Assembly: GCF_900104535.1 (NCBI RefSeq)
Contig: NZ_LT629710.1
Span: forward strand, 434,001-498,000
Source: Nakamurella panacisegetis
GTDB taxonomy: Bacteria > Actinomycetota > Actinomycetes > Mycobacteriales > Nakamurellaceae
Length of the DNA stretch: 64,000 nt
Reading direction: 5' to 3'
The position numbers were made by a program, and so were the translations under genes. The first letter of the stretch is position 1, and the number at the start of each line of letters is the position of its first letter. The notes under the pieces are model-generated. The model was not told where the DNA came from. It worked only from the letters and a program-made list of their open reading frames with translations, and searched no databases. Shown here one piece after another: positions 24,395-35,793 of this stretch.

Positions 24395-24460
24395 GTTGGA
24401 CGGTGACTCCACTGTCCATTGGGCCAGGATTTCTTCTCTTCGGCGGCCAGGAAGGCTGAC

Positions 24461-24943
24461 ATGACGCAGGACTACGCACGAGCGCTGGGGCAACGCCTGC
24501 GGTCGATTCGTGCTCAGCAGGGATTGAGCCTCCACGGGGTCGAGGAGAAGTCGGAAGGCCGCTGGAAGGCGGTCGTGGTGGGGTCCTACGAACGCGGCGA
24601 CCGCGCCGTCACGGTCGCCAAGCTGGCCGAACTCGCTGAGTTCTACGGCGTCCCGGTCGCCGAGCTGTTGCCCGACGCGCGGGCCTCCCGCCGGGGCATG
24701 CCGGCCCCGAAGCTCGTCATCGACCTGCATCGGCTGTCCGAACTGCCGGCCCACCAGGCCGGTCCGCTGGCCCGGTACGCCGCCGCCATCCAGTCGCAGC
24801 GTGGTGACTACAACGGCAAGGTGCTGACCATCCGCGCCGAGGACCTGCGATCACTCGCAGTCATCTACGACATGTCGCCCGAGAGCCTGACCGAGCAGCT
24901 GGTCGGTTGGGGCGTTCTGCCGGCCGGGACCGAGCTCGAGTAG
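24461..24943 (+). CDS. bldD: BldD-type transcription regulator
   Basis: 160-residue regulator with an N-terminal XRE helix-turn-helix ([20 protein letters not shown] ... [20 protein letters not shown]) and the BldD C-terminal domain. The cyclic-di-GMP binding signature RGD-X8-RxxD is intact ([15 protein letters not shown], near residues 114-128). In Streptomyces c-di-GMP drives BldD dimerisation on developmental promoters. ATG 24461 follows AGGAAGG. It is divergent from pyrR, next to nusB, the same order as in Streptomyces. Confidence 0.95.
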   Translation: MTQDYARALGQRLRSIRAQQGLSLHGVEEKSEGRWKAVVVGSYERGDRAVTVAKLAELAEFYGVPVAELLPDARASRRGMPAPKLVIDLHRLSELPAHQAGPLARYAAAIQSQRGDYNGKVLTIRAEDLRSLAVIYDMSPESLTEQLVGWGVLPAGTELE

Positions 24944-25017
24944 TCACTCCAGCTGTTCGCCGGACGCCGCGGTCACATCCTCCGGGATGGTGACCGCCGT
25001 CTCGGCGTGACGCCCTG

Positions 25018-25047
25018 ATCCAAGGACTCCGCATCCAAGGACTCCAC
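25018..25047. repeat. 15-bp tandem duplication after nusB
   Basis: atccaaggactccgc (25018-25032) is followed directly by atccaaggactccac (25033-25047), ending 2 bp before the nusB stop codon at 25050-25052. Confidence 0.85.
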
Positions 25048-25049
25048 GT

Positions 25050-25466
25050 TCAGACGCGCCGCAGCTGCGGGGCGATCAGCAGGATCTGCCCGAGCACCCC
25101 GTTGATGAATCGCGGGGAGTTGTCCGTGGACAGTGACTTCGCCAGTTCGACCGCCTCGTCGACGGCGACCGCTGCCGGCACGTCGGGCGAGTACACCAAC
25201 TCGTAGACGGCGATCCGCAGGATGGCGCGGTCCACAGCCGGCATCCGGTTAAGGGTCCAGCCTTCGGCGTGCTCGCTGAGCAGATCGTCGATGCGGGCCG
25301 CGTGGTCGGCGTAACCGCGGATGAGGGTCTCCGCGTACTCGCCGAGCGGCGCCGCCTCTTCGGAGTCGACCCGCTCGGACAGCACGTCCAACGGGTCGGC
25401 CCCGCGGGCGTCGGCGGCGTACAGCACATCAAGTGCGCGCTTGCGCGCCTTGGACCGGGCCGACAT
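25050..25466 (-). CDS. nusB: Transcription antitermination factor NusB
   Basis: Small helical RNA-binding protein that with NusE binds boxA of rRNA operons. 138 residues: [18 protein letters not shown] at the N-terminus, and the conserved C-terminal region [30 protein letters not shown] ... [10 protein letters not shown] (only fragments quoted). Length is typical. It is 36 nt downstream of efp, as in other actinobacteria. Confidence 0.97.
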   Translation of the reverse strand: MSARSKARKRALDVLYAADARGADPLDVLSERVDSEEAAPLGEYAETLIRGYADHAARIDDLLSEHAEGWTLNRMPAVDRAILRIAVYELVYSPDVPAAVAVDEAVELAKSLSTDNSPRFINGVLGQILLIAPQLRRV

Positions 25467-25502
25467 CAGCGGGCCGGCCGGGCAGCGTGAGAATGGATCA
25501 CG

Positions 25503-26066
25503 TCAGCTGTTGACGCGGCCGAGGTAGCGACCGTCGCGGGTGTCGACCTTGATCTTGTCGCCGGTGTTCAGGAACAGCGGCACGTTGATCTCGGCACCGG
25601 TCTCCAACGTCGCCGGCTTGGTGCCGCCGGTGGACCGATCGCCCTGCAGACCGGGATCAGTGTGCGAGACGATCAGCTCGACCGAGGCCGGGAGTTCGAC
25701 GAACAGGACCGCGCCGTCGTGCTGCGCGACCATCGCCTCCTGGTTCTCCAGCAGATAGTCGGCGACGCTCCCGACCGTCTGGGCCGGGACGTTGATCTGG
25801 TCGTAGGTGTCCTTGTCCATGAACACGAAGTCCGACCCGTCCTTGTACAGGAAGGTCATGTCGCGCTTGTCCACGGTCGCGGTGTCGACCTTGATCCCGG
25901 CGTTGAACGTCTTGTCGACGACCTTGCCCGACATCACGTTCTTCAGCGTGGTGCGGACGAAGGCGGGACCCTTACCCGGCTTGACGTGCTGGAACTCGGT
26001 GATGGTCCAGAGCTGCCCCTCCAGGTTGAGGACGAGGCCGTTCTTGAAGTCGCTGGTGGAAGCCAT
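25503..26066 (-). CDS. efp: Translation elongation factor P
   Basis: Relieves ribosome stalling at polyproline. 187 residues with the three beta-barrel domains of EF-P. The tip loop is [10 protein letters not shown], with the Lys at the usual modification position; no epmA, earP or ymfI modification gene is in the window. ATG 26066 begins the conserved [10 protein letters not shown]; the longer upstream reading is not conserved. It is between the M24 peptidase gene and nusB. Confidence 0.98.
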   Translation of the reverse strand: MASTSDFKNGLVLNLEGQLWTITEFQHVKPGKGPAFVRTTLKNVMSGKVVDKTFNAGIKVDTATVDKRDMTFLYKDGSDFVFMDKDTYDQINVPAQTVGSVADYLLENQEAMVAQHDGAVLFVELPASVELIVSHTDPGLQGDRSTGGTKPATLETGAEINVPLFLNTGDKIKVDTRDGRYLGRVNS

Positions 26067-26162
26067 GAGGTGGTTGCGGTGCCTTTCGTGAAGAATTGCG
26101 TCAGATGCGTGGAGTGCTTGGGCAGCGGACACCGGGCGGGCGTCCCGCGGCGGCGCAAACCG

Positions 26163-27254
26163 CTACAGGACGACCAGATCGCGCGACGTCAGGGTGAGCA
26201 CCTCGTACCCGGGGACACCCTGGTCGTTCTCCGGCGCTCGGACTACTCCGCTGTCCTCGATGCGGACCCCGCCGCGGCCCGGTAGATAGACCCCCGGCTC
26301 GACGGTGACACACATATCTGCCCTGATGATACCCGGTTGAGCCCGAGCCAGGCTCGGGGCTTCGTGGACCTGGAGGCCGATGCCGTGGCCCAGGCCGTGG
26401 GAGAACTGCGGCCCGTAGCCGGCGTCGGTGATGACGCTGCGGGCCGCTTGGTCGACGTCCCCGCCGATCGCGCCGACCACGGCGGCCTCCCGGCCGGCCC
26501 GCTGAGCCTCCGCGACGAGCTGGTAGATCTCCACCTGCCAATCGGCCGGATTTCCCAGCACGAAGGTGCGCGTCATGTCCGAGTGGTAGCCGCCGACGGC
26601 CGCGCCGAAGTCGAGTTTGAGCAGGTCACCGCGGCGCAGCGGAGCGGACGTTGGCCGATGGTGCGGGATGGCCGAGTTGGCGCCGGCGGCCACGATGGTC
26701 TCGAAGGCCGGATCCGAGGCGCCCAGCCGCCGCATCCGCTCGTCCAGGTCGAGCCCGACCTCCCGCTCGGTGCGGCCGGGCCGGAGTCCGCCGTCGGAGA
26801 TCAGATCGGCCAGCGCCCGGTCGGCCACCGCGCAGGCGGTGCGCAGGGAGTCGATCTCGCCCTCATCCTTGACCGCGCGCAGCTGCTCGACCAGGTCGAC
26901 CGTCTCCACCAGTTCGGCGTCGGCCGCCGCCTTGACCTGATCCCGGTGCGCGGCGACCGAGACCAGGGCCGCCTCGAATCCCACCCGGCCGCCGGCCGCG
27001 GCCAGCAGGGCCAGGTCGCACGGACGGTCGATACGCCGGGTGAGGTCGGGGACCTCGGCCGCTGACTGGGTCTCGTAGCGGCCGTCGGTGCAGAACACGC
27101 TCTCGCCGACCACCCGCACCAGCAGGGCCGCATTGGAACCGGTGAACCCGGTGAGGTACCGGATGTTGATCAGGTCGGTGACCAACAGAGCATCCAATCC
27201 CTGATCGGCCAGCACCTTCTGCAGGGCGGCCCGGCGGCGGGCGGTGGCGCTCAT
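26163..27254 (-). CDS. pepP: M24 aminopeptidase P family protein (Xaa-Pro dipeptidase-like)
   Basis: Cleaves X-Pro bonds at peptide N-termini. 363 residues: a creatinase-like N-terminal domain, then the pita-bread metallopeptidase. The five metal ligands are visible: two Asp in [20 protein letters not shown], His in [13 protein letters not shown], Glu in [10 protein letters not shown] and Glu in RIEDSGVV. Its ATG overlaps the aroQ stop side (ATGA). Position between aroQ and efp matches mycobacterial Rv2535c (PepQ), so pepQ is an alternative name. Confidence 0.92.
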   Translation of the reverse strand: MSATARRRAALQKVLADQGLDALLVTDLINIRYLTGFTGSNAALLVRVVGESVFCTDGRYETQSAAEVPDLTRRIDRPCDLALLAAAGGRVGFEAALVSVAAHRDQVKAAADAELVETVDLVEQLRAVKDEGEIDSLRTACAVADRALADLISDGGLRPGRTEREVGLDLDERMRRLGASDPAFETIVAAGANSAIPHHRPTSAPLRRGDLLKLDFGAAVGGYHSDMTRTFVLGNPADWQVEIYQLVAEAQRAGREAAVVGAIGGDVDQAARSVITDAGYGPQFSHGLGHGIGLQVHEAPSLARAQPGIIRADMCVTVEPGVYLPGRGGVRIEDSGVVRAPENDQGVPGYEVLTLTSRDLVVL

Positions 27255-27724
27255 CGGGCCGCCTCCGCGTCGGCCGAGGCCTCGCCCGAGCGGTGCCGGT
27301 CGGCCGCGATGTACTGCAGGGCCAGCTCGTACCCGGCCACGCCGAGTCCGGCGATCACGCCGGTGGCCACGGCCGACACGACCGAACGATGACGGAACTC
27401 CTCGCGGGTGTGCACGTTGCTGATGTGCACCTCGACCAGCGGCGCGGTGCGCTGGGCGACGGCGTCACGCAGGGCGATCGAGTAGTGGGACCAGGCGGCC
27501 GGATTGAGCACCACCGGCGTGCCGGCGTCGGCCGCGGCGTGCAGCCAGCCGATCATCTCGGCTTCGTCGTCGGTCTGCCGGACCTCGACCTGGAGCCCCA
27601 GGGCGGCACCGTGCGCGGTGACCCGCTCGGCCAGCTCGGAGTGGGTGGTCGAGCCGTAGACCAGCGGCTCCCGTGCGCCGAGCCGTCCGAGGTTGACTCC
27701 GTTGAGCACCAGAACCTTTGTCAT
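27251..27724 (-). CDS. aroQ: 3-dehydroquinate dehydratase, type II
   Basis: Third step of the shikimate pathway. 157 residues. [13 protein letters not shown] carries the flexible active-site loop with Arg. The catalytic Tyr equivalent follows (PLVYGS). [33 protein letters not shown] and the His are all typical of type II enzymes. ATG 27724 is preferred; GTG 27727 directly before it is possible. Confidence 0.97.
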   Translation of the reverse strand: MTKVLVLNGVNLGRLGAREPLVYGSTTHSELAERVTAHGAALGLQVEVRQTDDEAEMIGWLHAAADAGTPVVLNPAAWSHYSIALRDAVAQRTAPLVEVHISNVHTREEFRHRSVVSAVATGVIAGLGVAGYELALQYIAADRHRSGEASADAEAAR

Positions 27725-27843
27725 CACTGCCCTTTCAGCCACGTTCAGTTGTTTCCATACCGCGGGCGAGGCCGGTGACCCGACCGCCGGCCCCGAGACG
27801 ACTGCTCAGCGGGGCCCGCGTTGCGCGCACGTCGACCACGCGT

Positions 27844-29597
<1,754 letters not shown>

Positions 29598-29602
29598 CGA
29601 GC

Positions 29603-30838
29603 TCAGGACGCGGCGGCGGCGTCGGAGTGCGCCGCATCGGCCGGGATCGGCAGCGTGTCGGCCAGGGTGGCCAGGTATGACGTCACGTTGCGGCGGGTCT
29701 CGGTGACCGAGTCGCCACCGAACTTCTCGACCACCGCGTCGGCGACGACCAGCGCCACCATGGCCTCGGCGACCACGCCGGCCGCCGGGACGGCACAGAC
29801 GTCGCTGCGCTGGTGGATGGCCACGGCCGGCTCGCCGGTGACGACGTCCAGGGTGGCCAGGGCGCGCGGCACGGTGGAGATCGGCTTCATCGCCGCCCTC
29901 ACCCGCAGCACCTCGCCGTTGGTCATACCGCCCTCGATGCCGCCGGCCCGGTTGGAGCGGCGGGTCACCCCGGGGTGGCGCGGATCGATCTCGTCGTGGG
30001 CCTGGGACCCCCGGCGGCGGGCGGTGGCGAAGCCGTCGCCGATCTCGACGCCCTTGATCGCCTGGATGCCCATCAGCGCCGCGGCCAGCCGCGCGTCGAG
30101 CTTGCGGTCACCCTGCACGAAGGAGCCGAGCCCCGGCGGCAGGCCGTAGACCAGTACCTCGACCACGCCGCCGAGGGTGTCGCCGTCGGCCTTGGCCGCC
30201 TCGATCTCGGTGACCAGCGCGTCGGTCGAGCGCGGGTCGAGGGCGCGGACCGGGGACTGGTCGATGGTCTCGCGGTCGGCCGGGGTGGGAAGGGGGCCGT
30301 CGACCGCGTCGGCGTCACCGATGGACACGACGTGCGAGACGACCTCGGCCCCGAGGACCTCGCGGAGGAACTGCTGGGCGATGGTGCCGAGGGCGACGCG
30401 GGCCGCGGTCTCCCGAGCCGATGCGCGTTCCAGCACCGGGCGGGCGTCGTCGAACCCGTACTTCTGCATGCCGGCCAGGTCGGCGTGACCAGGGCGCGGG
30501 CGGGTCAGGGGCGCGTTGCGGGCCAGGCCGGCCAGCACGTCGGCATCGACCGGGTCCGGGGCCATGATCTGTTCCCACTTGGGCCACTCGGTGTTGGCGA
30601 TCTGCACCGCGATCGGCCCACCCAGGGTGATCCCGTGACGGACCCCGCCGAGCAGTGACACGACGTCCTGCTCGAACTTCATCCGGGCGCCGCGGCCGTA
30701 GCCGAGGCGGCGCCGGGCCAGTTGCAGGGCGATGTCGGGAGTCCCTACCGGTACACCGGCAGGCAGTCCCTCGAGGACGGCGACGAGTGCAGGTCCATGT
30801 GATTCCCCTGCCGTGATCCAGCGCAACACGTTGGTCAT
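29603..30838 (-). CDS. aroC: Chorismate synthase
   Basis: Converts EPSP to chorismate with reduced FMN. 411 residues. Signatures [51 protein letters not shown] and [14 protein letters not shown] are complete. It heads the aroC-aroK-aroB-aroQ-pepP-efp-nusB series on this strand. The upstream spacer to the LOG-family gene is about 64 bp. Confidence 0.98.
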   Translation of the reverse strand: MTNVLRWITAGESHGPALVAVLEGLPAGVPVGTPDIALQLARRRLGYGRGARMKFEQDVVSLLGGVRHGITLGGPIAVQIANTEWPKWEQIMAPDPVDADVLAGLARNAPLTRPRPGHADLAGMQKYGFDDARPVLERASARETAARVALGTIAQQFLREVLGAEVVSHVVSIGDADAVDGPLPTPADRETIDQSPVRALDPRSTDALVTEIEAAKADGDTLGGVVEVLVYGLPPGLGSFVQGDRKLDARLAAALMGIQAIKGVEIGDGFATARRRGSQAHDEIDPRHPGVTRRSNRAGGIEGGMTNGEVLRVRAAMKPISTVPRALATLDVVTGEPAVAIHQRSDVCAVPAAGVVAEAMVALVVADAVVEKFGGDSVTETRRNVTSYLATLADTLPIPADAAHSDAAAAS

Positions 30839-30902
30839 TCTCCCACGGCTCGACGAACCCGATTCCCCCGCCGACTCCGACCGTCACGACCGGGTCGCGG
30901 CG

Positions 30903-31691
30903 TCAGTGGGCGGCGACCCAGGCGGCGTAGGCGTCGTGGACGACCCGGATCATGTCGTCGACGTCGTCGGTGAGGTGGATCAGCGACAGATCGGCGATGC
31001 CGACGTTGCCGGCTCCGGCCACCGATCGGTGGATCCAGTCGACCAGCCCGCCCCAGTACTCGGTGCCGAACAGCACCACCGGGAACTTGGTGACCTTCTT
31101 CGTCTGCACCAGGGTCAGCGCCTCGAACAGCTCGTCGAGGGTCCCGAAGCCGCCGGGCAGGCAGACGAAGGCCTGCGAGTACTTGACGAACATCGTCTTC
31201 CGGGCGAAGAAGTAGCGGAAGTTGATGCCGAGGTCGACGTACTGGTTGATGCCCTGCTCGAACGGCAGCTCGATGCCCAGTCCGACCGACATGCCGCCGG
31301 CCTCCTTGGCGCCGCGATTCGCCGCCTCCATGATCCCGGGCCCGCCTCCGGTGATCACCGCGAAGCCCTCACCGGCCAGGGCGCTGCCGATCGCCATGGC
31401 CTTGGCGTAGTCCGGGTGGTCGGGCTTGGTCCGGGCGCTGCCGAACACGGTCACCGCGCGGGGCAGGCCGGCCAGGGCGCCGAAGCCTTCGACGAACTCG
31501 GCCTGGATCCGCATGACGCGCCACGGGTCGGTGTGTACCCAGTCCGTCGGGCCGCGGGAGTCGAGCAGCCGCTGGTCGGTGGTGCTGGTGCTGCGGCTCT
31601 GCTCACCGCGCAGGACCACGGGGCCGCGGTGCTTCTCCCCGGACGGCTCGCGCCCGTCGAGCGAGATCTCGTTATTCGTCACGACCGCCAC
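30903..31691 (-). CDS. LOG-family (TIGR00730) protein, possible cytokinin riboside monophosphate phosphoribohydrolase
   Basis: Rossmann-like protein of 262 residues with FGSARTKPDHPDY, ITGGGPGIMEAANRGA and the family motif PGGFGTLDELFEAL. Homologues hydrolyse N6-modified AMP; in M. tuberculosis Rv1205 has this activity and lies near dapE, as here. It has a 60-residue N-terminal extension before the core. GTG 31691 is taken as the start and GTG 31682 is equally possible. Substrate is unproven. Confidence 0.88.
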   Translation of the reverse strand: MAVVTNNEISLDGREPSGEKHRGPVVLRGEQSRSTSTTDQRLLDSRGPTDWVHTDPWRVMRIQAEFVEGFGALAGLPRAVTVFGSARTKPDHPDYAKAMAIGSALAGEGFAVITGGGPGIMEAANRGAKEAGGMSVGLGIELPFEQGINQYVDLGINFRYFFARKTMFVKYSQAFVCLPGGFGTLDELFEALTLVQTKKVTKFPVVLFGTEYWGGLVDWIHRSVAGAGNVGIADLSLIHLTDDVDDMIRVVHDAYAAWVAAH

Positions 31692-31833
31692 AGTAGGGCG
31701 TCGCAGTTCCCGCGCGGCCGCTGGTCCACGCGATTCGTCTCAGAACGAGACAGCCCTCACCTCGGGTGCTGCGGTGTGATCACGCGGTGGCGCCCAACGA
31801 CGAGTGTCACGGACGGTCCAACGAAGGAGTCCC

Positions 31834-32472
31834 ATGACTGCCACGATCAGCCCTCCCACCGCCGACTCGCTCAGCACCATCCCCGACCAGCCGCCGGCCC
31901 CGGTCGGCAACCCCACCGTGGTCGGGGTGCCGTTGTTCGTCGTCGGAAGCGTCGCCCTGGGGCTGCAACAGGTCGGATTCGTCTCGGCCGCGGCCGGCGG
32001 AGCGCCGCTGGCCATCATCCTGGCCGCCACCGGTCTGGGCACGCTGCTGGCCGCGATCTGGGCCATGGCCCTCGGTCAGAGCGCGGTGGCCGGGGTGTTC
32101 GCGATCTTCGCCGGCTTCTGGCTGAGCTACGGGCTGTTGCTGCTGGGTCTTGACCACAACTGGTTCGCGCTCGCCCCCGCGGACGTCACCGACACGGTCG
32201 AGCTGTTCCTGATCGCGTGGCTGGTGATCATCGTGCTGCTGACCGTCGGAACGCTGCGGCTGCCGCTGGCCTTCACCGCGGTGTTCGTGCTGATCGATCT
32301 CTCGCTGCTGGCCACGCTGCTGGCCACGGTCAACGCCTCCACCGGTCTGGCCCATCTGGGCGGCTACCTGGCTCTGGCCTTCGCGGCGGTCGGCGCGTAC
32401 CTGTTCGTCGACGCCTGCGTGCAGACCACCGGGGGCCGGGCATTGCCCCTGGGCCGGCCGGTCCAGCACTGA
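31834..32472 (+). CDS. GPR1/FUN34/YaaH (SatP-like) acetate/succinate transporter
   Basis: Six-TM membrane protein of 212 residues. The N-terminal signature NPTVVGVPLFVVGSVALG is the actinobacterial form of the NPA motif of the AceTr family. ATG 31834 follows AGGAG at 31825-31829. It is divergent from the LOG-family gene and convergent with dapE, only 4 nt from the dapE end. Substrate assignment is by family only. Confidence 0.85.
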   Translation: MTATISPPTADSLSTIPDQPPAPVGNPTVVGVPLFVVGSVALGLQQVGFVSAAAGGAPLAIILAATGLGTLLAAIWAMALGQSAVAGVFAIFAGFWLSYGLLLLGLDHNWFALAPADVTDTVELFLIAWLVIIVLLTVGTLRLPLAFTAVFVLIDLSLLATLLATVNASTGLAHLGGYLALAFAAVGAYLFVDACVQTTGGRALPLGRPVQH

Positions 32473-32476
32473 CCGG

Positions 32477-33556
32477 TCAGGCCAGGAAGGTCCGCAGCAC
32501 TTCGGTCATCTCGCGGATCTGCTGCATCGACACCCACTCCTCGCGGGTGTGGGCCAGCGACGGATCACCGGGTCCGTAGTTGACCGCCGGGATGCCGAGG
32601 GCGGCGAAGCGGGCGACGTCGGTCCAGCCGTACTTGGCCACCGCCACCCCGCCGGCCGCGGCCACGAATTCGGCCGCGGCCGGCGCCGACAGTCCGGGCA
32701 GGGCGCCGGCCGCGACATCGAGCACGTCCACCTGGAAGCCGTCGAACAGTTCCTTCAGCAGGCCGACCGCGTCGTCGGCGTCCCGATCGGGGGCGAACCG
32801 GAAGTTGACCTTGACCGTGCACTCGTCCGGAATGACGTTGGACGCGACGCCGCCGCTGATCGAGACGGCGTTGAGCCCCTCCCGGTAAAGGCAGCCGTCG
32901 ATGTCGACGCTGCGGGCCGGGAAGGCCCGGAGCCGGTTCAGCACCTCGGCGGCGCCGTGGATCGCGTTGTCCCCCAACCAGGATCGCGCGGCATGGCTGC
33001 GGCGGCCGCGCACCGTCACGGCGGCCGCGGCGGTCCCCTGGCAACCGGCCTCGACCTGGGCGTTGGTCGGTTCGCCGAGGATGGCCAGGTCGGCCGCCAG
33101 CCATTCGGGCCGTTCGCGCTCGATCCGGGTCAGGCCGTTGCGTTCGTGTTCGATCTCCTCGCAGTCGTAGAACACGAAGGTGAGATCGCGTGACGGGTTC
33201 TCCAGGGTCGCCGCGAGGTGCAGCAACATCGCGTCGCCCGATTTCATGTCGGTGGTGCCGCAACCGCGCAGGATGTCGCCCTCGGTCACCGACGGCACGT
33301 TGTCGGCGATCGGCACCGTGTCGATGTGGCCGGCCAGCAGCACCCTGGTCGGGCGTTCGAGCGCCGTCCGGGCCAGGACCGAGTTGCCCAGCCGCAGCAC
33401 CTCCAGCCGTCCCAGGGCGCGGAGCGCGGTCTCGATGGCGTCCGCGATCGGGCCCTCGGCGCCGGACACCGACGGGATGTCCACCAGCGTCCGCGTCAGG
33501 TCGGCCGGGTCGGCGAACAGATCGAGCGGGACCACGACGGGCGCTGGGGACGACAT
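32477..33556 (-). CDS. dapE: Succinyl-diaminopimelate desuccinylase
   Basis: Zinc M20 hydrolase that removes succinate from N-succinyl-LL-DAP in lysine/peptidoglycan synthesis. 359 residues. Metal and catalytic motifs: [35 protein letters not shown] (catalytic Glu pair) and LGEPTN. The dimerisation lid begins near [16 protein letters not shown]. It belongs to the dap genes in this window (dapC, dapD, dapE), all of the succinylase branch. Confidence 0.95.
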   Translation of the reverse strand: MSSPAPVVVPLDLFADPADLTRTLVDIPSVSGAEGPIADAIETALRALGRLEVLRLGNSVLARTALERPTRVLLAGHIDTVPIADNVPSVTEGDILRGCGTTDMKSGDAMLLHLAATLENPSRDLTFVFYDCEEIEHERNGLTRIERERPEWLAADLAILGEPTNAQVEAGCQGTAAAAVTVRGRRSHAARSWLGDNAIHGAAEVLNRLRAFPARSVDIDGCLYREGLNAVSISGGVASNVIPDECTVKVNFRFAPDRDADDAVGLLKELFDGFQVDVLDVAAGALPGLSAPAAAEFVAAAGGVAVAKYGWTDVARFAALGIPAVNYGPGDPSLAHTREEWVSMQQIREMTEVLRTFLA

Positions 33557-33580
33557 GGGTTCAGATCGTAGTCAGCCCAG

Positions 33581-33666
33581 GTCCCCCAGGCCGTCGCCAT
33601 CCCCGGGCCCGGCCGTCCCCCAGGCCGTCGTCATCCCCGGGCCCGGCCGTCCCCCAGGCCGTCGAC
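33581..33666. repeat. 34-bp tandem array upstream of dapE
   Basis: Two full 34-bp units (33581-33614, 33615-33648) and an 18-bp partial third, each opening gtcccccaggccgtcg. Units 1 and 2 differ at one position. The array lies between divergent dapE and the transglycosylase-like gene. Confidence 0.95.
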
Positions 33667-33714
33667 CGGAATGACATTTGCGCTCCAGCGGCCGTTTCCG
33701 GTGAATATCATTCC

Positions 33715-33777
33715 GGTCGATGCTTGACCAGCCCCGGTCGACGCTTGACCAGCCCCGGTCGACGCTTGACCAGCCCT
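33715..33777. repeat. Three 21-bp tandem units before transglycosylase-like gene
   Basis: Units ggtcgatgcttgaccagcccc, then the same with c for t twice, at 33715-33735, 33736-33756 and 33757-33777 (quoted by one unit; they differ at two positions). The last unit ends 4 bp before ATG 33782, so it occupies the place of a ribosome-binding site. Confidence 0.95.
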
Positions 33778-33781
33778 TTGC

Positions 33782-34729
33782 ATGTGCGCCCGTACGGTGA
33801 CCGGTGTGCGTAAGCCGATTATCTGGTCCGTGGCCGCCGTCGTCCTGATCGGGGTGGTGGTGGCCGGTGTCGTGCTGGCCGTGCACGCGTTCAACTCGGG
33901 AACGGTGGCCGCGGGCCCGGAGTGCACGGTTCCCTCCGATGCTCCGGCCTCGACGTCGACTGCGGCGGCGACTCCGGTTGACACCTACCCGCAGGCCGTC
34001 CAGCTGCAGAACGCGTCCACCATCAACGCCGTGGGGATGTCCCGCGGGCTGCCGCAGCGGGCCCGGATCATCGCCCTGGCCACCGCCTACCAGGAGTCGG
34101 GGCTGCGCAACCTGCCCTCCGGTGACCGGGATTCGCTCGGCCTGTTCCAGCAACGGCCCTCGCAGGGCTGGGGAACGAAGACGCAGATCATGGACCCGGT
34201 GTACGCGGCCGGAAAGTTCTACGACGCCCTGGTGCAGGTGAAGGGCTGGCAGCGGATGTCGCTGACCAAGGCAGCCCAGGCCGTGCAGTACTCCGGCTTC
34301 CCGGCCGCGTACGCGAAGTGGGAAGGGCAGGCCGCCACCCTGGCCGCGGCGTTGGGCGGGGACGCCGAGCTCCGGCTGTCCTGCATCGCCGGCGCCCAGG
34401 CCCCGACGGCCGACGCCCCCGTTCGCAAGGCCCTGGCCGGCACCGGCTCCGCGCCGACCGCGATCAAGACGGTGCTGGCCGCGGCCCAAGCCGAACTGGG
34501 CGGCCTGAAGGTGGTGTCGGTCCAGGGTTCCACCGCCGTACTCAGCGTCAGCGTGCCCGGGGTCTCCGCGGCTCAGGCCGGCCGGGCCCTGGCTGCCTGG
34601 GCCGTCGCGCACAGCACCGGGTTCGCCGTCACCGACGTGTCGGTCGAGGCCCAGGAATGGACCGACCACGTGTGGCAGGCCGCGCCGACCACCCGGCCCG
34701 CGGGCCAGGTGTCGATCACCACCTCGTAG
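33782..34729 (+). CDS. Secreted/membrane-anchored transglycosylase-like protein
   Basis: A 315-residue protein with an uncleaved-type N-terminal TM (IIWSVAAVVLIGVVVAGVVL) and an extracellular domain. The core ALATAYQESGLRNLPSGDRD ... LGLFQQRPSQGWGT looks like a lysozyme-like/lytic transglycosylase fold, with the Glu of YQESGL as candidate catalytic acid. Related actinobacterial proteins are often mis-annotated as heavy-metal transporters. ATG 33782 has no ribosome-binding site because the tandem array runs up to it; GTG 33797 or 33806 are alternatives in frame. Exact substrate unknown. Confidence 0.75.
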   Translation: MCARTVTGVRKPIIWSVAAVVLIGVVVAGVVLAVHAFNSGTVAAGPECTVPSDAPASTSTAAATPVDTYPQAVQLQNASTINAVGMSRGLPQRARIIALATAYQESGLRNLPSGDRDSLGLFQQRPSQGWGTKTQIMDPVYAAGKFYDALVQVKGWQRMSLTKAAQAVQYSGFPAAYAKWEGQAATLAAALGGDAELRLSCIAGAQAPTADAPVRKALAGTGSAPTAIKTVLAAAQAELGGLKVVSVQGSTAVLSVSVPGVSAAQAGRALAAWAVAHSTGFAVTDVSVEAQEWTDHVWQAAPTTRPAGQVSITTS

Positions 34730-34768
34730 GTGCGTCGAACCGCCGGCCCGGGTCGATAGGGTCGGGGT

Positions 34769-35725
34769 ATGACGACCGACGCTGTTGCTCCCCTCGGCGC
34801 CCACGGCGCCGGCCTGGCCTCCCGCACCGCCGACGGGACGATCCTGGACGTCTGGTTCCCGGCGCCGGTTCTCGTCACGGACGGCCAGATCGCGGGCGGT
34901 CAACCGGATCTCGCGCCAGCCGAACGCGCTGACGCGGTCCGCGGCGTCGACGTGGTCGCGCTCACCGCCACCATCACGGATCTGGATGGACCGCCGGTCG
35001 ACACCGCCGACGCCTACCTGCGGCTGCACCTGCTGTCGCACCGACTGGTGCGGCCCCGCTCGATCAACCTGGACGGCATCTTCGCGCTGCTGCCCAACAA
35101 CGTCTGGACCTCCGTGGGGCCGGTGCCGGTCGAGACGGTCGAGCAGGTCCGCCTGAACGCCGCGGTGGCCGGCCAGCGGCTGACCGTGTACGGAGTCGAC
35201 AAGTTCCCGCGCATGACGGACTACGTCGTCCCGTCCGGCGTCCGGATCGCCGACGCCGACCGGGTCCGGCTCGGCGCGCACCTGGCCGCCGGAACCACCG
35301 TCATGCACGAGGGTTTCTGCAACTTCAACGCGGGCACGGTCGGCACCTCGATGGTGGAGGGCCGGATCTCTCAGGGCGTCATCGTGGGCGACGGCAGCGA
35401 CATCGGCGGCGGCGCCTCGATCATGGGCACCCTGTCCGGCGGCGGCAAGGACCAGGTCACCATCGGTGCCGGTTGCCTGCTGGGCGCGAACTCCGGGGTG
35501 GGTATCTCGCTCGGTGACGGGTGTGTGGTCGAGGCCGGCCTGTACCTCACCGCCGGAACGAAGCTGACGCTGATCGCCGACGGCGAATCGCGCGTGGTCA
35601 AAGCACGCGAACTCTCCGGCGCGGCCGGGTTGCTCTTCCGCCGCAACTCGCTGTCCGGCGCGGTCGAGGCGGTTCCCCGGTCCGGCTCGTGGGGCGGGCT
35701 GAACTCGGTGCTGCACGCGCAGTAG
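34769..35725 (+). CDS. dapD: Tetrahydrodipicolinate N-succinyltransferase
   Basis: Succinylates tetrahydrodipicolinate in the DAP pathway. 318 residues of the actinobacterial DapD type with an N-terminal globular domain and a C-terminal left-handed beta-helix of hexapeptide repeats ([19 protein letters not shown] ... [17 protein letters not shown]). The catalytic region is [15 protein letters not shown] followed by SMVEGRIS. It sits divergent to dapC across the CHAD gene and near dapE. Confidence 0.96.
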   Translation: MTTDAVAPLGAHGAGLASRTADGTILDVWFPAPVLVTDGQIAGGQPDLAPAERADAVRGVDVVALTATITDLDGPPVDTADAYLRLHLLSHRLVRPRSINLDGIFALLPNNVWTSVGPVPVETVEQVRLNAAVAGQRLTVYGVDKFPRMTDYVVPSGVRIADADRVRLGAHLAAGTTVMHEGFCNFNAGTVGTSMVEGRISQGVIVGDGSDIGGGASIMGTLSGGGKDQVTIGAGCLLGANSGVGISLGDGCVVEAGLYLTAGTKLTLIADGESRVVKARELSGAAGLLFRRNSLSGAVEAVPRSGSWGGLNSVLHAQ

Positions 35726-35793
35726 CCGGGCATCGTCGGGCCGTCCCGCGCGCCGGACCGGCTCGTTCATCCGGGTACGGAATACTCGCGAAC

